DNA of 64,000 nucleotides from BOG-1155 sp963717985 (GTDB lineage: Bacteria; Desulfobacterota; Syntrophorhabdia; Syntrophorhabdales; WCHB1-27), in assembly GCA_963717985.1 (NCBI GenBank), contig CAVQYC010000006.1, positions 1 through 64,000 on the forward strand, read 5' to 3'. Under the pieces are notes generated by a model. It saw nothing but the letters and a program-made list of their open reading frames with translations, did not search any database and had not been told where the DNA came from. Each line of letters begins with the position of its first letter. Position 1 is the stretch's first letter. The translations under genes and the position numbers were made by a program. Positions 50,497 through 59,720 of the stretch are shown here, in pieces.

Positions 50497-50931
50497 CTAG
50501 ACCTGTTTTGCCTCCGCGTCCGACAGGCGGGCCCTCGCCTCTGACAGCTTTCTGTAGTATTTTCTGATCTTTTCCGTGTTGCCCGCGGCAACGGCGGTGG
50601 TAAGGTCCCCTTCCGCCTCCGCCACGTCGAGGAGCATGTAGTAGTCAAGAGATTCCTTCATGTGGGCGAGCACGATCATCCCCGTGATAACAGGGTGGTT
50701 GTTGGTCACGTTGGCGTCCTTGAAGCGCGTCCCGTGCTCCAGCTCCACATCGAGGCCCGCCCTGAACTGCTCCGGATCGATAGGCATCCGCCCCGTGTTC
50801 ACCTCGGCCAGGATCTTCTGAGCCTCCTCAACCGTCGCGGCAGGCTCCTTCAAAGTAGTCCAGTCCCTGATACCCAGCTCTTTGCACACCCTTCGCACTT
50901 CATCAACCGTTATGTACTCGGGAAGCTTCAT
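50497..50931 (-). CDS. DUF5661 family protein
   Basis: 144 residues, soluble and helical. The pattern EQFRAGLDVELEHGTRFKDANVTNNHPVITGMIVLAHMKESLDYYMLL is that of DUF5661, in which the two conserved histidines and acidic residues may bind metal. The N-terminal 50 residues resemble a domain-linker segment. It lies between tRNA-Pro and larA, on the opposite strand, without an operon partner. Confidence 0.8.
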   Translation of the reverse strand: MKLPEYITVDEVRRVCKELGIRDWTTLKEPAATVEEAQKILAEVNTGRMPIDPEQFRAGLDVELEHGTRFKDANVTNNHPVITGMIVLAHMKESLDYYMLLDVAEAEGDLTTAVAAGNTEKIRKYYRKLSEARARLSDAEAKQV

Positions 50932-51097
50932 CCGTCCTCCTTTTCAACGTTTTCTAAAAAGACCGCCCCATCCTGTAGGCGGTTGTCACCGCCACGCACA
51001 CCACACTTTTGGACACAGAAACCATAGTATAATGCTATTATAATACAGGAGCAAAGGCAAACAAGCATAGAAGAAATCAGCGGGCGGGAGTAGAGGC

Positions 51098-52393
51098 ATG
51101 GATATTACGTTAAAATACGGCTCGGCGGGCATCCCCCTGCACGTTGAGGCGACGCCGGGGTTTGTGGGTGTTTTTGAGCCGTCGGAGCCCGACCCTGTGG
51201 ACGACCCCCTCATCGCCATTGCCGGAAGCATCAGCCGGCCTATCGAATCAAAGCCTTTGGCCGACATCGCTCAAGGAAAGAAAAGCGCCGTCATAGTAAT
51301 CAGTGATATCACGCGCCCGGTGCCGAACCGGCTGATACTTCCTCCGATCCTCGACGCGATTCATGCGGCCGGCATACCGCGCCCGGCGGTCTCCCTGCTT
51401 ATCGCCACGGGGATTCACCGGCCCTCGACCGAGAAGGAACGCATAGAGCTTGTGGGACCGGAGATTGCGGCATCTTACCGCATCATAGATCACCTCTCTA
51501 AGAAAAGGGAAGATATGGTGGACGTAGGCAGGATCGCGGGGCGCGTTCCCGCACTCGTGAGCCGGCTCTACGTCGAAGCCGACCTGAAGGTCCTCACGGG
51601 CTTCATCGAGCCCCACATGTGGGGAGGCTATTCCGGGGGGAGGAAGTCGATTCTGCCGGGCCTCTCTTCCATCGAGACCCTCCAGTTCATGCACGGCCCT
51701 GAAATGATCGTCCATCCCATGACAGAGTACGGCCAACTGGAAGGGAACCTGTTCCACGAGGCGGGGCTCCTGATCATGGAAAAGGCGGGGTGCGATTTTA
51801 TCGTCAACGTGACGCTCAACAGGAAACGGGAGATCACCGGTATTTTCTCGGGCCACCCCGTCAAGGCCCATCTGCGGGGCTGCGCATTCCTGGAGCCGCA
51901 CTGCGTGGCTACCCTCGACGAGCCCCTTGACTTCGTGGTGACCACCAATGCCGGCGAACCCCTTGATTGCAACCTTTACCAAACGGTCAAGGGTATGACA
52001 GGGGTAGCCGCCGTGGTGAAGCCGAAAGGCGATATCGTGATCGCCAGCCGCTGCAGCCAGGGGATAGGCAGCCCGGAGTATGAACAAATCCTTGAAATGG
52101 CCGATTCGCCAAGCTCCTTTGTATACCGTCTTCTGCAAAAGGAGTTCTTCATTCCGGACCAGTGGTGTGCCCAGGAAATGTATCAGGTCCTTCTGGAGAA
52201 GGATATCTGGATCTACACCGAGGGAATCTCGCCTGAACGGATCAGGCGCTATCACCTGCGGCCGGTGAGCTCCCTCCCGGCATGCATAGCGACGCTTCTC
52301 GGCAAGCACGGAAGAGACGCCCGTTGGGCCGTGGTTCCGGATGGTCCGATGGTGATCCTCAGAAAGGCGAAAAAAACCGCAACAACGGCATGA
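51098..52393 (+). CDS. larA: Nickel-dependent lactate racemase LarA family protein
   Basis: 431 residues. The residues known to hold the nickel-pincer cofactor and catalyse racemisation are present in order: Asp70 and Arg73 (ISDITRP), His107 (TGIHR), His173 (EPHMWGG), Lys183 (GGRKSILPG) and His199 (MHG). The numbering lies within two residues of characterised LarA. It interconverts L- and D-lactate or a related 2-hydroxy acid. The next gene, a D-lactate-dehydrogenase-type flavoprotein 20 bp downstream, would then oxidise the D-isomer. LarB/C/E cofactor genes are not in the window. Confidence 0.9.
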   Translation: MDITLKYGSAGIPLHVEATPGFVGVFEPSEPDPVDDPLIAIAGSISRPIESKPLADIAQGKKSAVIVISDITRPVPNRLILPPILDAIHAAGIPRPAVSLLIATGIHRPSTEKERIELVGPEIAASYRIIDHLSKKREDMVDVGRIAGRVPALVSRLYVEADLKVLTGFIEPHMWGGYSGGRKSILPGLSSIETLQFMHGPEMIVHPMTEYGQLEGNLFHEAGLLIMEKAGCDFIVNVTLNRKREITGIFSGHPVKAHLRGCAFLEPHCVATLDEPLDFVVTTNAGEPLDCNLYQTVKGMTGVAAVVKPKGDIVIASRCSQGIGSPEYEQILEMADSPSSFVYRLLQKEFFIPDQWCAQEMYQVLLEKDIWIYTEGISPERIRRYHLRPVSSLPACIATLLGKHGRDARWAVVPDGPMVILRKAKKTATTA

Positions 52394-52412
52394 TATCCCA
52401 ACGGAGAGGAGC

Positions 52413-53810
52413 ATGAAGGAGCAGATAGAAGGGCTTGTTGCGCGATGCGCGGCGTTTCTCGGGAAGGATCGAATCATCACCGACAAGGAAGGTATGGCCC
52501 ATTTCTGCTATGATGCGACGGAAATGCGGTTCATGCCCGACGTGGTCTTTCTGCCGGGCACAACGGAAGAGGTGTCGAAGATCATGAAACTCTCCTATGA
52601 GGCCGACATCCCCGTCACACCTCAGGGAGGGCGGACAGGTCTCTCAGGGGGCGCGTTACCCGTGAACGGAGGCGTGCTCCTCTCGCTTCTGCGGATGAAC
52701 AGGATCGTGGAGATCGACGAGAAGAACATGCAGGTTGTCGTCGAACCGGGCGTCGTGTCGGCCGATCTGCAGAAGGAGCTGAACAGGCACAACCTCTTTT
52801 TCCCTCCCGACCCCTCAAGCACTGTAGAGAGCACCCTGGGCGGCAATGTGGCGGAGAATGCGGGCTATACGCGGGCCGTGAAATACGGGGTGACAAGGGA
52901 TTACATTCTGGGGCTGGAGGCCGTCCTGCCGGGCGGGGAAATCATCAATGTGGGCGGCCGAACGATAAAGAACGTCACCGGATACGATCTTGTCGCCCTG
53001 CTCACGGGCTCGGAGGGTACTTTGGCCGTGGTTACCGGGATCATCCTAAAAGTGCTGCCGAAGCCTGCGTTCCGCAGGACGTGCATCTTCTACCTGGACG
53101 ACCTGGTGGCGGCCGCAGACCTCGTGGTCTCCGTATTCGGCTTAGGGGTTGTCCCTTGTGCCGTCGAGTTTATGGACAACAGGAGCATCAACTGCGTCGC
53201 GGACTACCTGTCGGCATCAGCCGATTTGCGCACCGACGCCGCAGCGATGGTCCTCGTCGAGGTAGATGGGAGCTGCCAGGCCGCAGTGGATGAAGAGGTG
53301 CGGCTGGTATTGGAGGCCGCCGGCCGCGCGAAGGGGGTTATCCAGTCGAAGACGGCGCAAAGCGATGAAGAGGCGGAGCGGCTCTGGAAAATACGGAGAG
53401 AGACCCTCCCCGCTCTGAAATCGCTGGGGAAAGATCATCTTGAGGCCGATGTGGTAGTCCCCCGCTACCGGCTTCCCTTTCTGGCAAGCGCCGTACAGGA
53501 AATCGGCGCGGGGAAAAAGGTGCGCATCGCGACTTACGGCCATGCGGGGGACGGCAACCTCCATGTGACCATCCAGTACAGGAAAAGGAACTTTGCCGAG
53601 ATGGCGGAGGCCCACGAGGTGCTGGGGGAGGTATACAGGAGGACCATTGAGATGGGCGGGAAGCTGACCGGCGAGCATGGGGTTGGACTTACCGCAAAAG
53701 AGTATATGCCGGCGCAGATGACACCGGGTGAGATAGCCCTCATGAAACGGGTGAAGCAGGCCTTTGATCCAAAGGGGTTGCTCAACCCGGGAAAGATATT
53801 CCCCGCATGA
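52413..53810 (+). CDS. FAD-linked D-lactate/glycolate dehydrogenase (GlcD family)
   Basis: 465 residues with the VAO/PCMH FAD domain (PVTPQGGRTGLSGGALPVNGG near 68-88; GGNVAENAGYTRAVKYGVTRDY near 147; NVTGYDLVALLTGSEGTL near 188) and the C-terminal FAD-oxidase domain with ATYGHAGDGNLH and GEHGVG. It oxidises a 2-hydroxy acid, probably D-lactate made by the adjacent racemase, to the 2-oxo acid. The electron acceptor is not evident; ETF or a Fe-S partner such as an HdrD-like protein is typical in anaerobes. Confidence 0.92.
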   Translation: MKEQIEGLVARCAAFLGKDRIITDKEGMAHFCYDATEMRFMPDVVFLPGTTEEVSKIMKLSYEADIPVTPQGGRTGLSGGALPVNGGVLLSLLRMNRIVEIDEKNMQVVVEPGVVSADLQKELNRHNLFFPPDPSSTVESTLGGNVAENAGYTRAVKYGVTRDYILGLEAVLPGGEIINVGGRTIKNVTGYDLVALLTGSEGTLAVVTGIILKVLPKPAFRRTCIFYLDDLVAAADLVVSVFGLGVVPCAVEFMDNRSINCVADYLSASADLRTDAAAMVLVEVDGSCQAAVDEEVRLVLEAAGRAKGVIQSKTAQSDEEAERLWKIRRETLPALKSLGKDHLEADVVVPRYRLPFLASAVQEIGAGKKVRIATYGHAGDGNLHVTIQYRKRNFAEMAEAHEVLGEVYRRTIEMGGKLTGEHGVGLTAKEYMPAQMTPGEIALMKRVKQAFDPKGLLNPGKIFPA

Positions 53811-53941
53811 TGCAAAGGAGAAAGGGCATGGCCGCAAGGTGTTGATAAATCTGCAACAAATAATTTCGTAAACACTTTTCAAGTGTGCTATTGTTATAGA
53901 TTGGCGCCACTCAAAATCACACTTCAGACCGGAGGTTTCGC

Positions 53942-54532
53942 ATGGCATATGGTAGGGAATCCATTCTGCAGCAATATCCGTCAGATATCACCGACATCCT
54001 CAAAGCAACAACCGCCAACCCGAAAGATGCCGCAGCGCGGCTGAAGGTAGCAACAACCCTCGCAAGAGCCCTATCTTTCACCAAGATCAGAACGGGGGAG
54101 GATCGCACCCCTCAGGATACCGAGGTCTACAAACTGGCTGCGGCAATACGGCGGGCTAAGAGTCAGGAACAATTCTACGAGATGCTGGAGCAGGCAATAC
54201 CGAAGGCGAAATCCCGCATCCTCGAAAAGTACAATCTGGCCTGGAACCTCCCCTGGTCAACCGAGGAGGGACAGGAAAAGAAGCCGAGGAGACGGCGGGT
54301 AAGATCGGCGGAGGTGAGTGAGCCTGTCCCGGACATCAATGCAAGGATCGATGCCCTTGAAAAGGTCGTGGACGAGATCCGGGGCCAACTTTCCGATCTC
54401 CAGGCAAAAACCGAACCCTCCGGGACAAGGAAGCTGGCCGGGCAACTCGACGAGGTGCTCCGGAAACTGAAGGCACACCAGCATGACCGGGAGGATGGCA
54501 AGGCCTACATACTGGAGAAAAAGGAGCTCTGA
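53942..54532 (+). CDS. Hypothetical coiled-coil protein
   Basis: 196 residues, soluble, with an N-terminal helical region (QYPSDITDILKATTANPKDAAARL), a basic linker KKPRRRRVRS near 115-125 and a C-terminal coiled coil (INARIDALEKVVDEIRGQLSDLQAK). The ATG has GGAGG seven bases upstream. I do not recognise the family. It precedes the phosphate transporter gene on the same strand. Confidence 0.7.
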   Translation: MAYGRESILQQYPSDITDILKATTANPKDAAARLKVATTLARALSFTKIRTGEDRTPQDTEVYKLAAAIRRAKSQEQFYEMLEQAIPKAKSRILEKYNLAWNLPWSTEEGQEKKPRRRRVRSAEVSEPVPDINARIDALEKVVDEIRGQLSDLQAKTEPSGTRKLAGQLDEVLRKLKAHQHDREDGKAYILEKKEL

Positions 54533-54593
54533 TCTCCAGGCATTCCCTTCGCCATCGGGCATTGATAGCGGCAATCCCTCACAGGGGAAAAAG

Positions 54594-56210
54594 TTGCCGC
54601 TGCCTAAGATGATACAAGGTATCCTCCTCTTTATCACCGGTATAGCTTTTTTTCTTTTCGCCATGCTCAAGTTGAGCAGCGGCATGCAGTTGGTGATTAG
54701 CGGCCGCCTCCGCGCATATCTCGGCTTTTCCGTATCAAAGAAGACATACGGACTTCTTGCCGGAACTCTGGCAACGGTGCTGTTCCAAAGCAGCTCGGCC
54801 ACGACACTCCTCACCGTAAGTATGGTGAGCGCGGGGCTCATCAGCTTTTACGACTCCCTGTGCATAATCCTCGGGGCCGATATCGGGACCAGCCTTACGG
54901 TCCAGCTTGTTGTCTGGAATGTTACCTCGATCTCACCGATCCTGATCTTTGCCGGAGGTACTCTCTATTTCCTGGGCAGGGAAAAGTGGAAGACCGCGGG
55001 GGAGATGATTCTGTACTTTGGACTCATTTTCTACGGTCTCAGCCTCGTGGGACTGGCTGTGGCTCCGCTAAAAGACAACCGGACCTTCCTTTACCTTTTT
55101 CGCGAGACAAGAAATCCCATCCTCGGCATCCTCGTCGGGCTCGTCTTTACCGGCATCGTACATGCGTCGGCCATCCCCATCGCTATCCTCATCATACTAG
55201 GCCAGCAGGGGCTGATCAGCATCGACAATGCCCTGCCTATCGTTTTGGGAGCAAATGTGGGCACCACCGCGACGGCGCTGATGGGAAGCATGGTAACGAA
55301 CATAAACGGAAAAAGAACAGCAATCGCTCACCTTCTGTCAAAATCCATCGGCGTCCTTATCTGTCTCGTCCTGCTGCCGTTTCTCGCAACTTTCCTGAGA
55401 CAAATCCCGTCCGGCGTGCCCCAGCAGATCGCCTTGAGCCACTTCCTCTTCAACCTCTTCCTTGCCGGGCTTTTCGTCTCCATCCTCCGACCCTTTTCCC
55501 GCTTTGTCGAGACGATCCTCCCCGGTCAGTCACGGACTCTGTCCATCTGGCCGGAATACCTCGACAGGCAGTGCCTTGCACACGCCCCGGAGGCGCTTGC
55601 CTGCGCCAGGAAGGAGCTAAGAAGAGAGGTGCTCCTGAGTCAGGAGATGTTTACCGCCAGCCTGGGTCTCATCACCAAATTCAATGAGGCGAAAAAACGT
55701 GACATAATGTACATCGAATCCATCGTGGACAACCTACAGTCGGAGATAGTCCAGTATCTCTGGAACATTTCCTGTCTTCAGCTCTCTGCCGACTTGTCGA
55801 AGAAGCTCTTTGCCTTCTCATCGATTGTCTATGAGATCGAAAGGATCGGTGATCGCTCCACGAACCTTGTTGAGCTGGCTGAATCCAGACATAGGCGGAA
55901 AGCCTTTTTCTCGGAATCTGCTTACAGTGAGCTGAAGCTGATAGGAACACTTCTCATGGAGGACATCGAAGATACGGCTTCTCTCCTGGAGAAGAGGGAT
56001 GAGGCACCGATACGGACGATCATCGAGCGGCACGCAGAGGTTGCCCGCCTGATAAAGGAGGCAACGGAAAGTCACCTGCAAAGATTCTACAGCAAGGTCT
56101 GCCAGGCGGAGGCAGGTCCCATTTTTGTCGATATGCTGGTGAACCTGAAATGGATATCGGACCACTGCCGTACGGTCGCCGAAAACATCGCCGGGCTAAG
56201 GGAGGTCTGA
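54594..56210 (+). CDS. Na/Pi cotransporter family protein with PhoU-like domain
   Basis: About 538 residues. The N-terminal half is the NptA/SLC34-like transporter with the signature QSSSATT (near residue 65) and its repeat at GANVGTTATALMGS, and about eight helices. The C-terminal 200 residues are soluble, helical and PhoU-like (LSQEMFTASLGLITKFNEAKK...LSADLSKKLFAFSSIVYEIERIGDRS). It imports phosphate with sodium. Start choice: TTG 54594 has AGGGG upstream; ATG 54609 is possible but lacks a site. Confidence 0.88.
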   Translation: MPLPKMIQGILLFITGIAFFLFAMLKLSSGMQLVISGRLRAYLGFSVSKKTYGLLAGTLATVLFQSSSATTLLTVSMVSAGLISFYDSLCIILGADIGTSLTVQLVVWNVTSISPILIFAGGTLYFLGREKWKTAGEMILYFGLIFYGLSLVGLAVAPLKDNRTFLYLFRETRNPILGILVGLVFTGIVHASAIPIAILIILGQQGLISIDNALPIVLGANVGTTATALMGSMVTNINGKRTAIAHLLSKSIGVLICLVLLPFLATFLRQIPSGVPQQIALSHFLFNLFLAGLFVSILRPFSRFVETILPGQSRTLSIWPEYLDRQCLAHAPEALACARKELRREVLLSQEMFTASLGLITKFNEAKKRDIMYIESIVDNLQSEIVQYLWNISCLQLSADLSKKLFAFSSIVYEIERIGDRSTNLVELAESRHRRKAFFSESAYSELKLIGTLLMEDIEDTASLLEKRDEAPIRTIIERHAEVARLIKEATESHLQRFYSKVCQAEAGPIFVDMLVNLKWISDHCRTVAENIAGLREV

Positions 56211-56229
56211 CCGGCCGTTTTCCCGTGTT

Positions 56230-56940
56230 TCAGGCGAAGAAGGGTTTCATATCGAGGTATTGCCCGGCGAGCCGTGCCAGGCGCTCTCTGTCGATATGCG
56301 GCCCGGCCATGCCACTACGATGAGGAAAAACACCCAGAAGGGGGGCGTCCAGATACCGCGATAACATTTCGGTGTTATGCCCCTTTGCCGGGTCCGCCGC
56401 ATCGTCCGTGTCGTTCAGGACTACCCCCGCGACGGCTACGCCCTCGTGGTGAAGATACCGGCACGTGAGAAGCGTATGATTGATCGTACCGAGCCCCAGG
56501 CGGGATACGATCAGTACGGGAATTTTCCAGTCCTTCACCAGGTCGATGAAGAAGAAATCCCTCCGGATAGGGGCAAGAATCCCTCCGGCCCCTTCTACGA
56601 ACAGCACGTCGTGGGACTGCGCGAGTCTCCTGTATATGGCGTCCACCACCGCGATGTCGATCTCCACATGCGCCCTTTCCGATGCCGCTTCGGGGGCGAG
56701 GGGGGCTTCGAAGGCATACGGTCTGATGACGGAAAGCGCGTCCCGGCTGCCCGAAGCCTCCTTCAGCAGGAGCGCGTCCCCGCTTGCGTCGTCGCCTGCC
56801 AGGGCCGGCAGGCCGCTTTCAAAAGGCTTCATGACACCCACGTCCAGGTGTTTTTTTAGAGAACAGTAAGCAGCGATGGCACTCGTCACAATAGTTTTGC
56901 CCACGCCCGTGTCGGTGCCCGTGACGAAAAACGCCTTCAT
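56230..56940 (-). CDS. bioD: Dethiobiotin synthetase
   Basis: 236 residues: P-loop FFVTGTDTGVGKTIV at the N-terminus, KPFESG and the catalytic/ATP loop VEGAGGILAPI. It closes the ureido ring of dethiobiotin with CO2 and ATP. It is divergent from bioF/bioA, and a candidate BirA operator lies between them. bioB is not in the window. Confidence 0.95.
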   Translation of the reverse strand: MKAFFVTGTDTGVGKTIVTSAIAAYCSLKKHLDVGVMKPFESGLPALAGDDASGDALLLKEASGSRDALSVIRPYAFEAPLAPEAASERAHVEIDIAVVDAIYRRLAQSHDVLFVEGAGGILAPIRRDFFFIDLVKDWKIPVLIVSRLGLGTINHTLLTCRYLHHEGVAVAGVVLNDTDDAADPAKGHNTEMLSRYLDAPLLGVFPHRSGMAGPHIDRERLARLAGQYLDMKPFFA

Positions 56941-56991
56941 GGGGTTTATTCTACGATAAAACAGGCGCAAAAGCTACAGCGACTGCGGGGC

Positions 56992-57020
56992 TGTTAACCA
57001 GGGGAGAATAAGGGTTGACA
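56992..57020. promoter_or_regulatory. Candidate BirA operator in the bioD-bioF divergent region
   Basis: TGTTAACC (56992-56999) - 13 bp - GGTTGACA (57013-57020) is an inverted repeat similar to the BirA site (TTGTnAACC ... GGTTnACAA). The known spacing is 14-15 bp, so the match is not exact. The right arm overlaps the -35 box of the bioF promoter, which fits repression by biotin-BirA. Confidence 0.45.
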
Positions 57021-57044
57021 ACACAATGCCCGTTATCGTATCCT
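57015..57044 (+). promoter_or_regulatory. bioF promoter
   Basis: TTGACA (57015-57020), an 18-bp spacer and TATCCT (57039-57044). Transcription would start near 57052, before the GTG at 57086. This is one reason to reject an upstream start at 57026. Confidence 0.5.
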
Positions 57045-57085
57045 TTCCCGGCCAAGCGATATCTTCCGCCGGTGAGGGATCAGTC

Positions 57086-58309
57086 GTGATCAATGAAGAA
57101 GCCGTCCGTGAAACCCATACCCGGGAACCGAAGGCGTTCCGCGACCGCCTTGAGGCCGAGCTCGACGACATCAGGCAGGCCGGCAGCTACAGGGAAATTC
57201 GCTTCGTCAAGCCCATTTCGGCCACCCGCATCCTCTATGAGGGTAAGGAGTGCATCAACCTTTGCTCCAATAGCTACCTCTCCCTGGAGGTGCATCCCGA
57301 GGTAATAGCAGCGTCTGAATCGGCGGTCCGGGAGTACGGGTCCGGGACGTGTTCGTCCAGGAGCGTGTCGGGGAGCATCGATCTGTACCGCCTCCTGGAG
57401 GAGGAAACAGCCGCCTTCAAGGGTTACCCCGGCGCCCTTTGTTTTTCGAACGGGTACATGGCAAACATCGGCATCATCTCGACCCTCACCTGTGATGCGG
57501 ACGTGATCTTCAGCGACGAGCTGAATCATTCGAGCATCGTCCACAGCACCCGGCTGTCGCGGGCCAGGAAGGTGATCTACCGCCACCTGGACATGGAGGA
57601 CCTGGAAAAGAAGATCAGGGCCGAGCAATCCGGAGGCACGCGGTTCGTGATCACCGAGACGGTCTTCAGTATGGACGGGGACCTCGCGCCCCTGGCCGAT
57701 CTCGCGGCGCTGAAGGAGCAGTACGGACTCTGCGCGATTGTGGACGACGCTCACGGAACGGGTGTTTTTGGCCAAAGGGGCCGGGGCGTGGAAGAACTCT
57801 TCGGGGTGACCGGAAAGATGGATGTCCATATGTCCACCTTCGGCAAATCTCTCGCGTCCTTCGGCGCGGTGGTCCTCGGGTCTCCGGTTATCCTCGACTA
57901 CCTGGTAAACCGCGCGAGGACGTTCCTCTATACAACGGCGCTGCCGGCGAGCTGCCTGGCCGCGTCCCGGGCGGCCCTGGCGCTCCTCGGGAGGGACACG
58001 TCCTCAAAAGACCGCCTCTGGGCCAATATCGGGTACATGCGCCTGAGGCTGCAGGAAATGGGCTTTGACCTGAAAGAGAGCGTCGGACCGATCGTCCCCC
58101 TGGTCGTCGGTGAGGACGAAAAGGCGGTCGCCATGCAGAGGATGCTGCTCGACAAGCGCATCTTTCTCCAGGCCATCCGGCCGCCGACAGTGCCGACCGG
58201 GACCTCGCGCCTGCGCCTGACCGTTGTGGCCGGTCTGTCCCGGGACGAGATGGACCAAACCCTGGAGGCCCTCGCCTACGCGGGCAGAAAGGTGGGCCTG
58301 ATCGGGTAG
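57086..58309 (+). CDS. bioF: 8-amino-7-oxononanoate synthase
   Basis: 407 residues of an alpha-oxoamine synthase: CINLCSNSYLSLEVHPEV, the GSGTCSSRSVSGSIDLYRLLEE segment, DDAHGTGVFGQRGRG, and the PLP-lysine in MSTFGKSLASFG near residue 253. It condenses pimeloyl-CoA/ACP with alanine in biotin synthesis. GTG 57086 is taken as start because it has GGTGAGGG upstream and lies downstream of the promoter; a longer frame begins at 57026. bioA follows 34 bp after the stop. Confidence 0.92.
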   Translation: MINEEAVRETHTREPKAFRDRLEAELDDIRQAGSYREIRFVKPISATRILYEGKECINLCSNSYLSLEVHPEVIAASESAVREYGSGTCSSRSVSGSIDLYRLLEEETAAFKGYPGALCFSNGYMANIGIISTLTCDADVIFSDELNHSSIVHSTRLSRARKVIYRHLDMEDLEKKIRAEQSGGTRFVITETVFSMDGDLAPLADLAALKEQYGLCAIVDDAHGTGVFGQRGRGVEELFGVTGKMDVHMSTFGKSLASFGAVVLGSPVILDYLVNRARTFLYTTALPASCLAASRAALALLGRDTSSKDRLWANIGYMRLRLQEMGFDLKESVGPIVPLVVGEDEKAVAMQRMLLDKRIFLQAIRPPTVPTGTSRLRLTVVAGLSRDEMDQTLEALAYAGRKVGLIG

Positions 58310-58343
58310 CGGTTTTCCAGGGAGACCCTTGGGGGGGCAATCT

Positions 58344-59720
58344 ATGACATACGAAGCGGAGCATATGGCAGGCATCGATCAGCTTGCCCGGCTCGATAAG
58401 GAATACGTCTGGCATCCATTCACGCAGATGCAGGATTGGATGAAGAGCGAGCCCCTTATTATTCAGAGGGGCGAGGGGCCATATCTGATAGACGTCGAGG
58501 GGAAGCGCTACATAGACGGTGTCTCCTCCCTGTGGGTGATCGTCCACGGACATGGCAAGCGGGAGATCATCGAGGCAATAGAGAAGCAGGCACACACGCT
58601 CTGTCATTCGACACTGCTCGGTCTGGCAAGCGTGCCGTCCGTGCTCCTTGCCCGGGAGCTGGTCAGGATCGCGCCGCCCGGTCTTTCCCGGGTGTTTTAC
58701 TCGGACAACGGTTCCACGTCGGTCGAGATCGCTTTGAAAATGGCATATCAGTACTGGCAGCACCGGGGAGAGAAAAGGAGAACCCTCTTCCTCTCCTTCA
58801 GGAACGGCTACCACGGCGATACCCTCGGCGCCGTCAGCGTCGGCGGCATCGACCTCTTTCACAAGGTCTACCGCCCCTTGTTATTCCGCTCGCCCAAGGC
58901 CCCTTCTCCCTACTGCTACCGCTGCCCTCTGCATCTTGGGCCGGAAGACTGCGGCATGGCCTGCGTGGAGGCCTTCGAACAACAGGTGAAAAAGTACGGA
59001 GACCGCCTTTGTGCCGTCATCATAGAACCGGCCGTGCAGGGCGCCGGTGGCATGATCGTCCAGCCGGAAGGGTTCCTCCGGGCCATATGGCGCATAGCCC
59101 GGGAGCATGGGCTCCTGTTCATCGCGGACGAGGTAGCGACCGGTTTCGGCAGGACGGGAGATATGTTCGCCTGCCTGGGGGCCGGTATAAGCCCTGATTT
59201 TCTCTGCCTTTCCAAAGGCATTACCGGGGGCTATCTTCCGCTGGCCGCTACGCTGACGACCGGGGAGGTGTTCAAGGGCTTCCTCGGGGAATTTGACGAC
59301 TTTAAGACATTCTTCCACGGCCATACCTACACGGGTAACCCCGTTTCCTGCGCCGCCGCCATAGCCAGCCTCCGGCTGTTTGAAGAGGAAGGGCTCTTGG
59401 ATCGCGCAGCCGCAGCCTCCCGCCTGATGAAGGCCGGGCTTCAGAAGTTTTACGAACTGCCCCACGTGGGAGACGTGCGCCTGAAGGGCTGCATGGCGGG
59501 CATCGAGCTCGTCGCGGACAGGAAGAAAAAGAGACCTTACCGGCCCGGGGAAAAGGTGGGCCAGCGGGTGGTCCTGGAGGCGAGAAAAAGAGGAGTGATC
59601 GTGAGGCCCCTGGGAGACGTGATCGTCCTCATGCCGCCTTTGGCAATCGAAGCAGAGGTGCTGGAGGAGCTTCTCTCCGTGACGTACGAGAGCATCCAGG
59701 CGGTCACGGACGCCGGGTAA
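58344..59720 (+). CDS. bioA: Adenosylmethionine-8-amino-7-oxononanoate aminotransferase
   Basis: 458 residues of a class-III PLP aminotransferase: KEYVWHPFTQMQDW at the N-terminus is diagnostic for BioA, with SLWVIVHGHGKREI, YHGDTLGAVSVGG, IADEVATGFGRTG and the PLP-lysine in CLSKGITGGYLPLAAT near 291. It transfers the amino group to the BioF product. The ATG at 58344 has GGGGGGG upstream. Its stop codon directly abuts the stop of the convergent ligase gene. Confidence 0.96.
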   Translation: MTYEAEHMAGIDQLARLDKEYVWHPFTQMQDWMKSEPLIIQRGEGPYLIDVEGKRYIDGVSSLWVIVHGHGKREIIEAIEKQAHTLCHSTLLGLASVPSVLLARELVRIAPPGLSRVFYSDNGSTSVEIALKMAYQYWQHRGEKRRTLFLSFRNGYHGDTLGAVSVGGIDLFHKVYRPLLFRSPKAPSPYCYRCPLHLGPEDCGMACVEAFEQQVKKYGDRLCAVIIEPAVQGAGGMIVQPEGFLRAIWRIAREHGLLFIADEVATGFGRTGDMFACLGAGISPDFLCLSKGITGGYLPLAATLTTGEVFKGFLGEFDDFKTFFHGHTYTGNPVSCAAAIASLRLFEEEGLLDRAAAASRLMKAGLQKFYELPHVGDVRLKGCMAGIELVADRKKKRPYRPGEKVGQRVVLEARKRGVIVRPLGDVIVLMPPLAIEAEVLEELLSVTYESIQAVTDAG

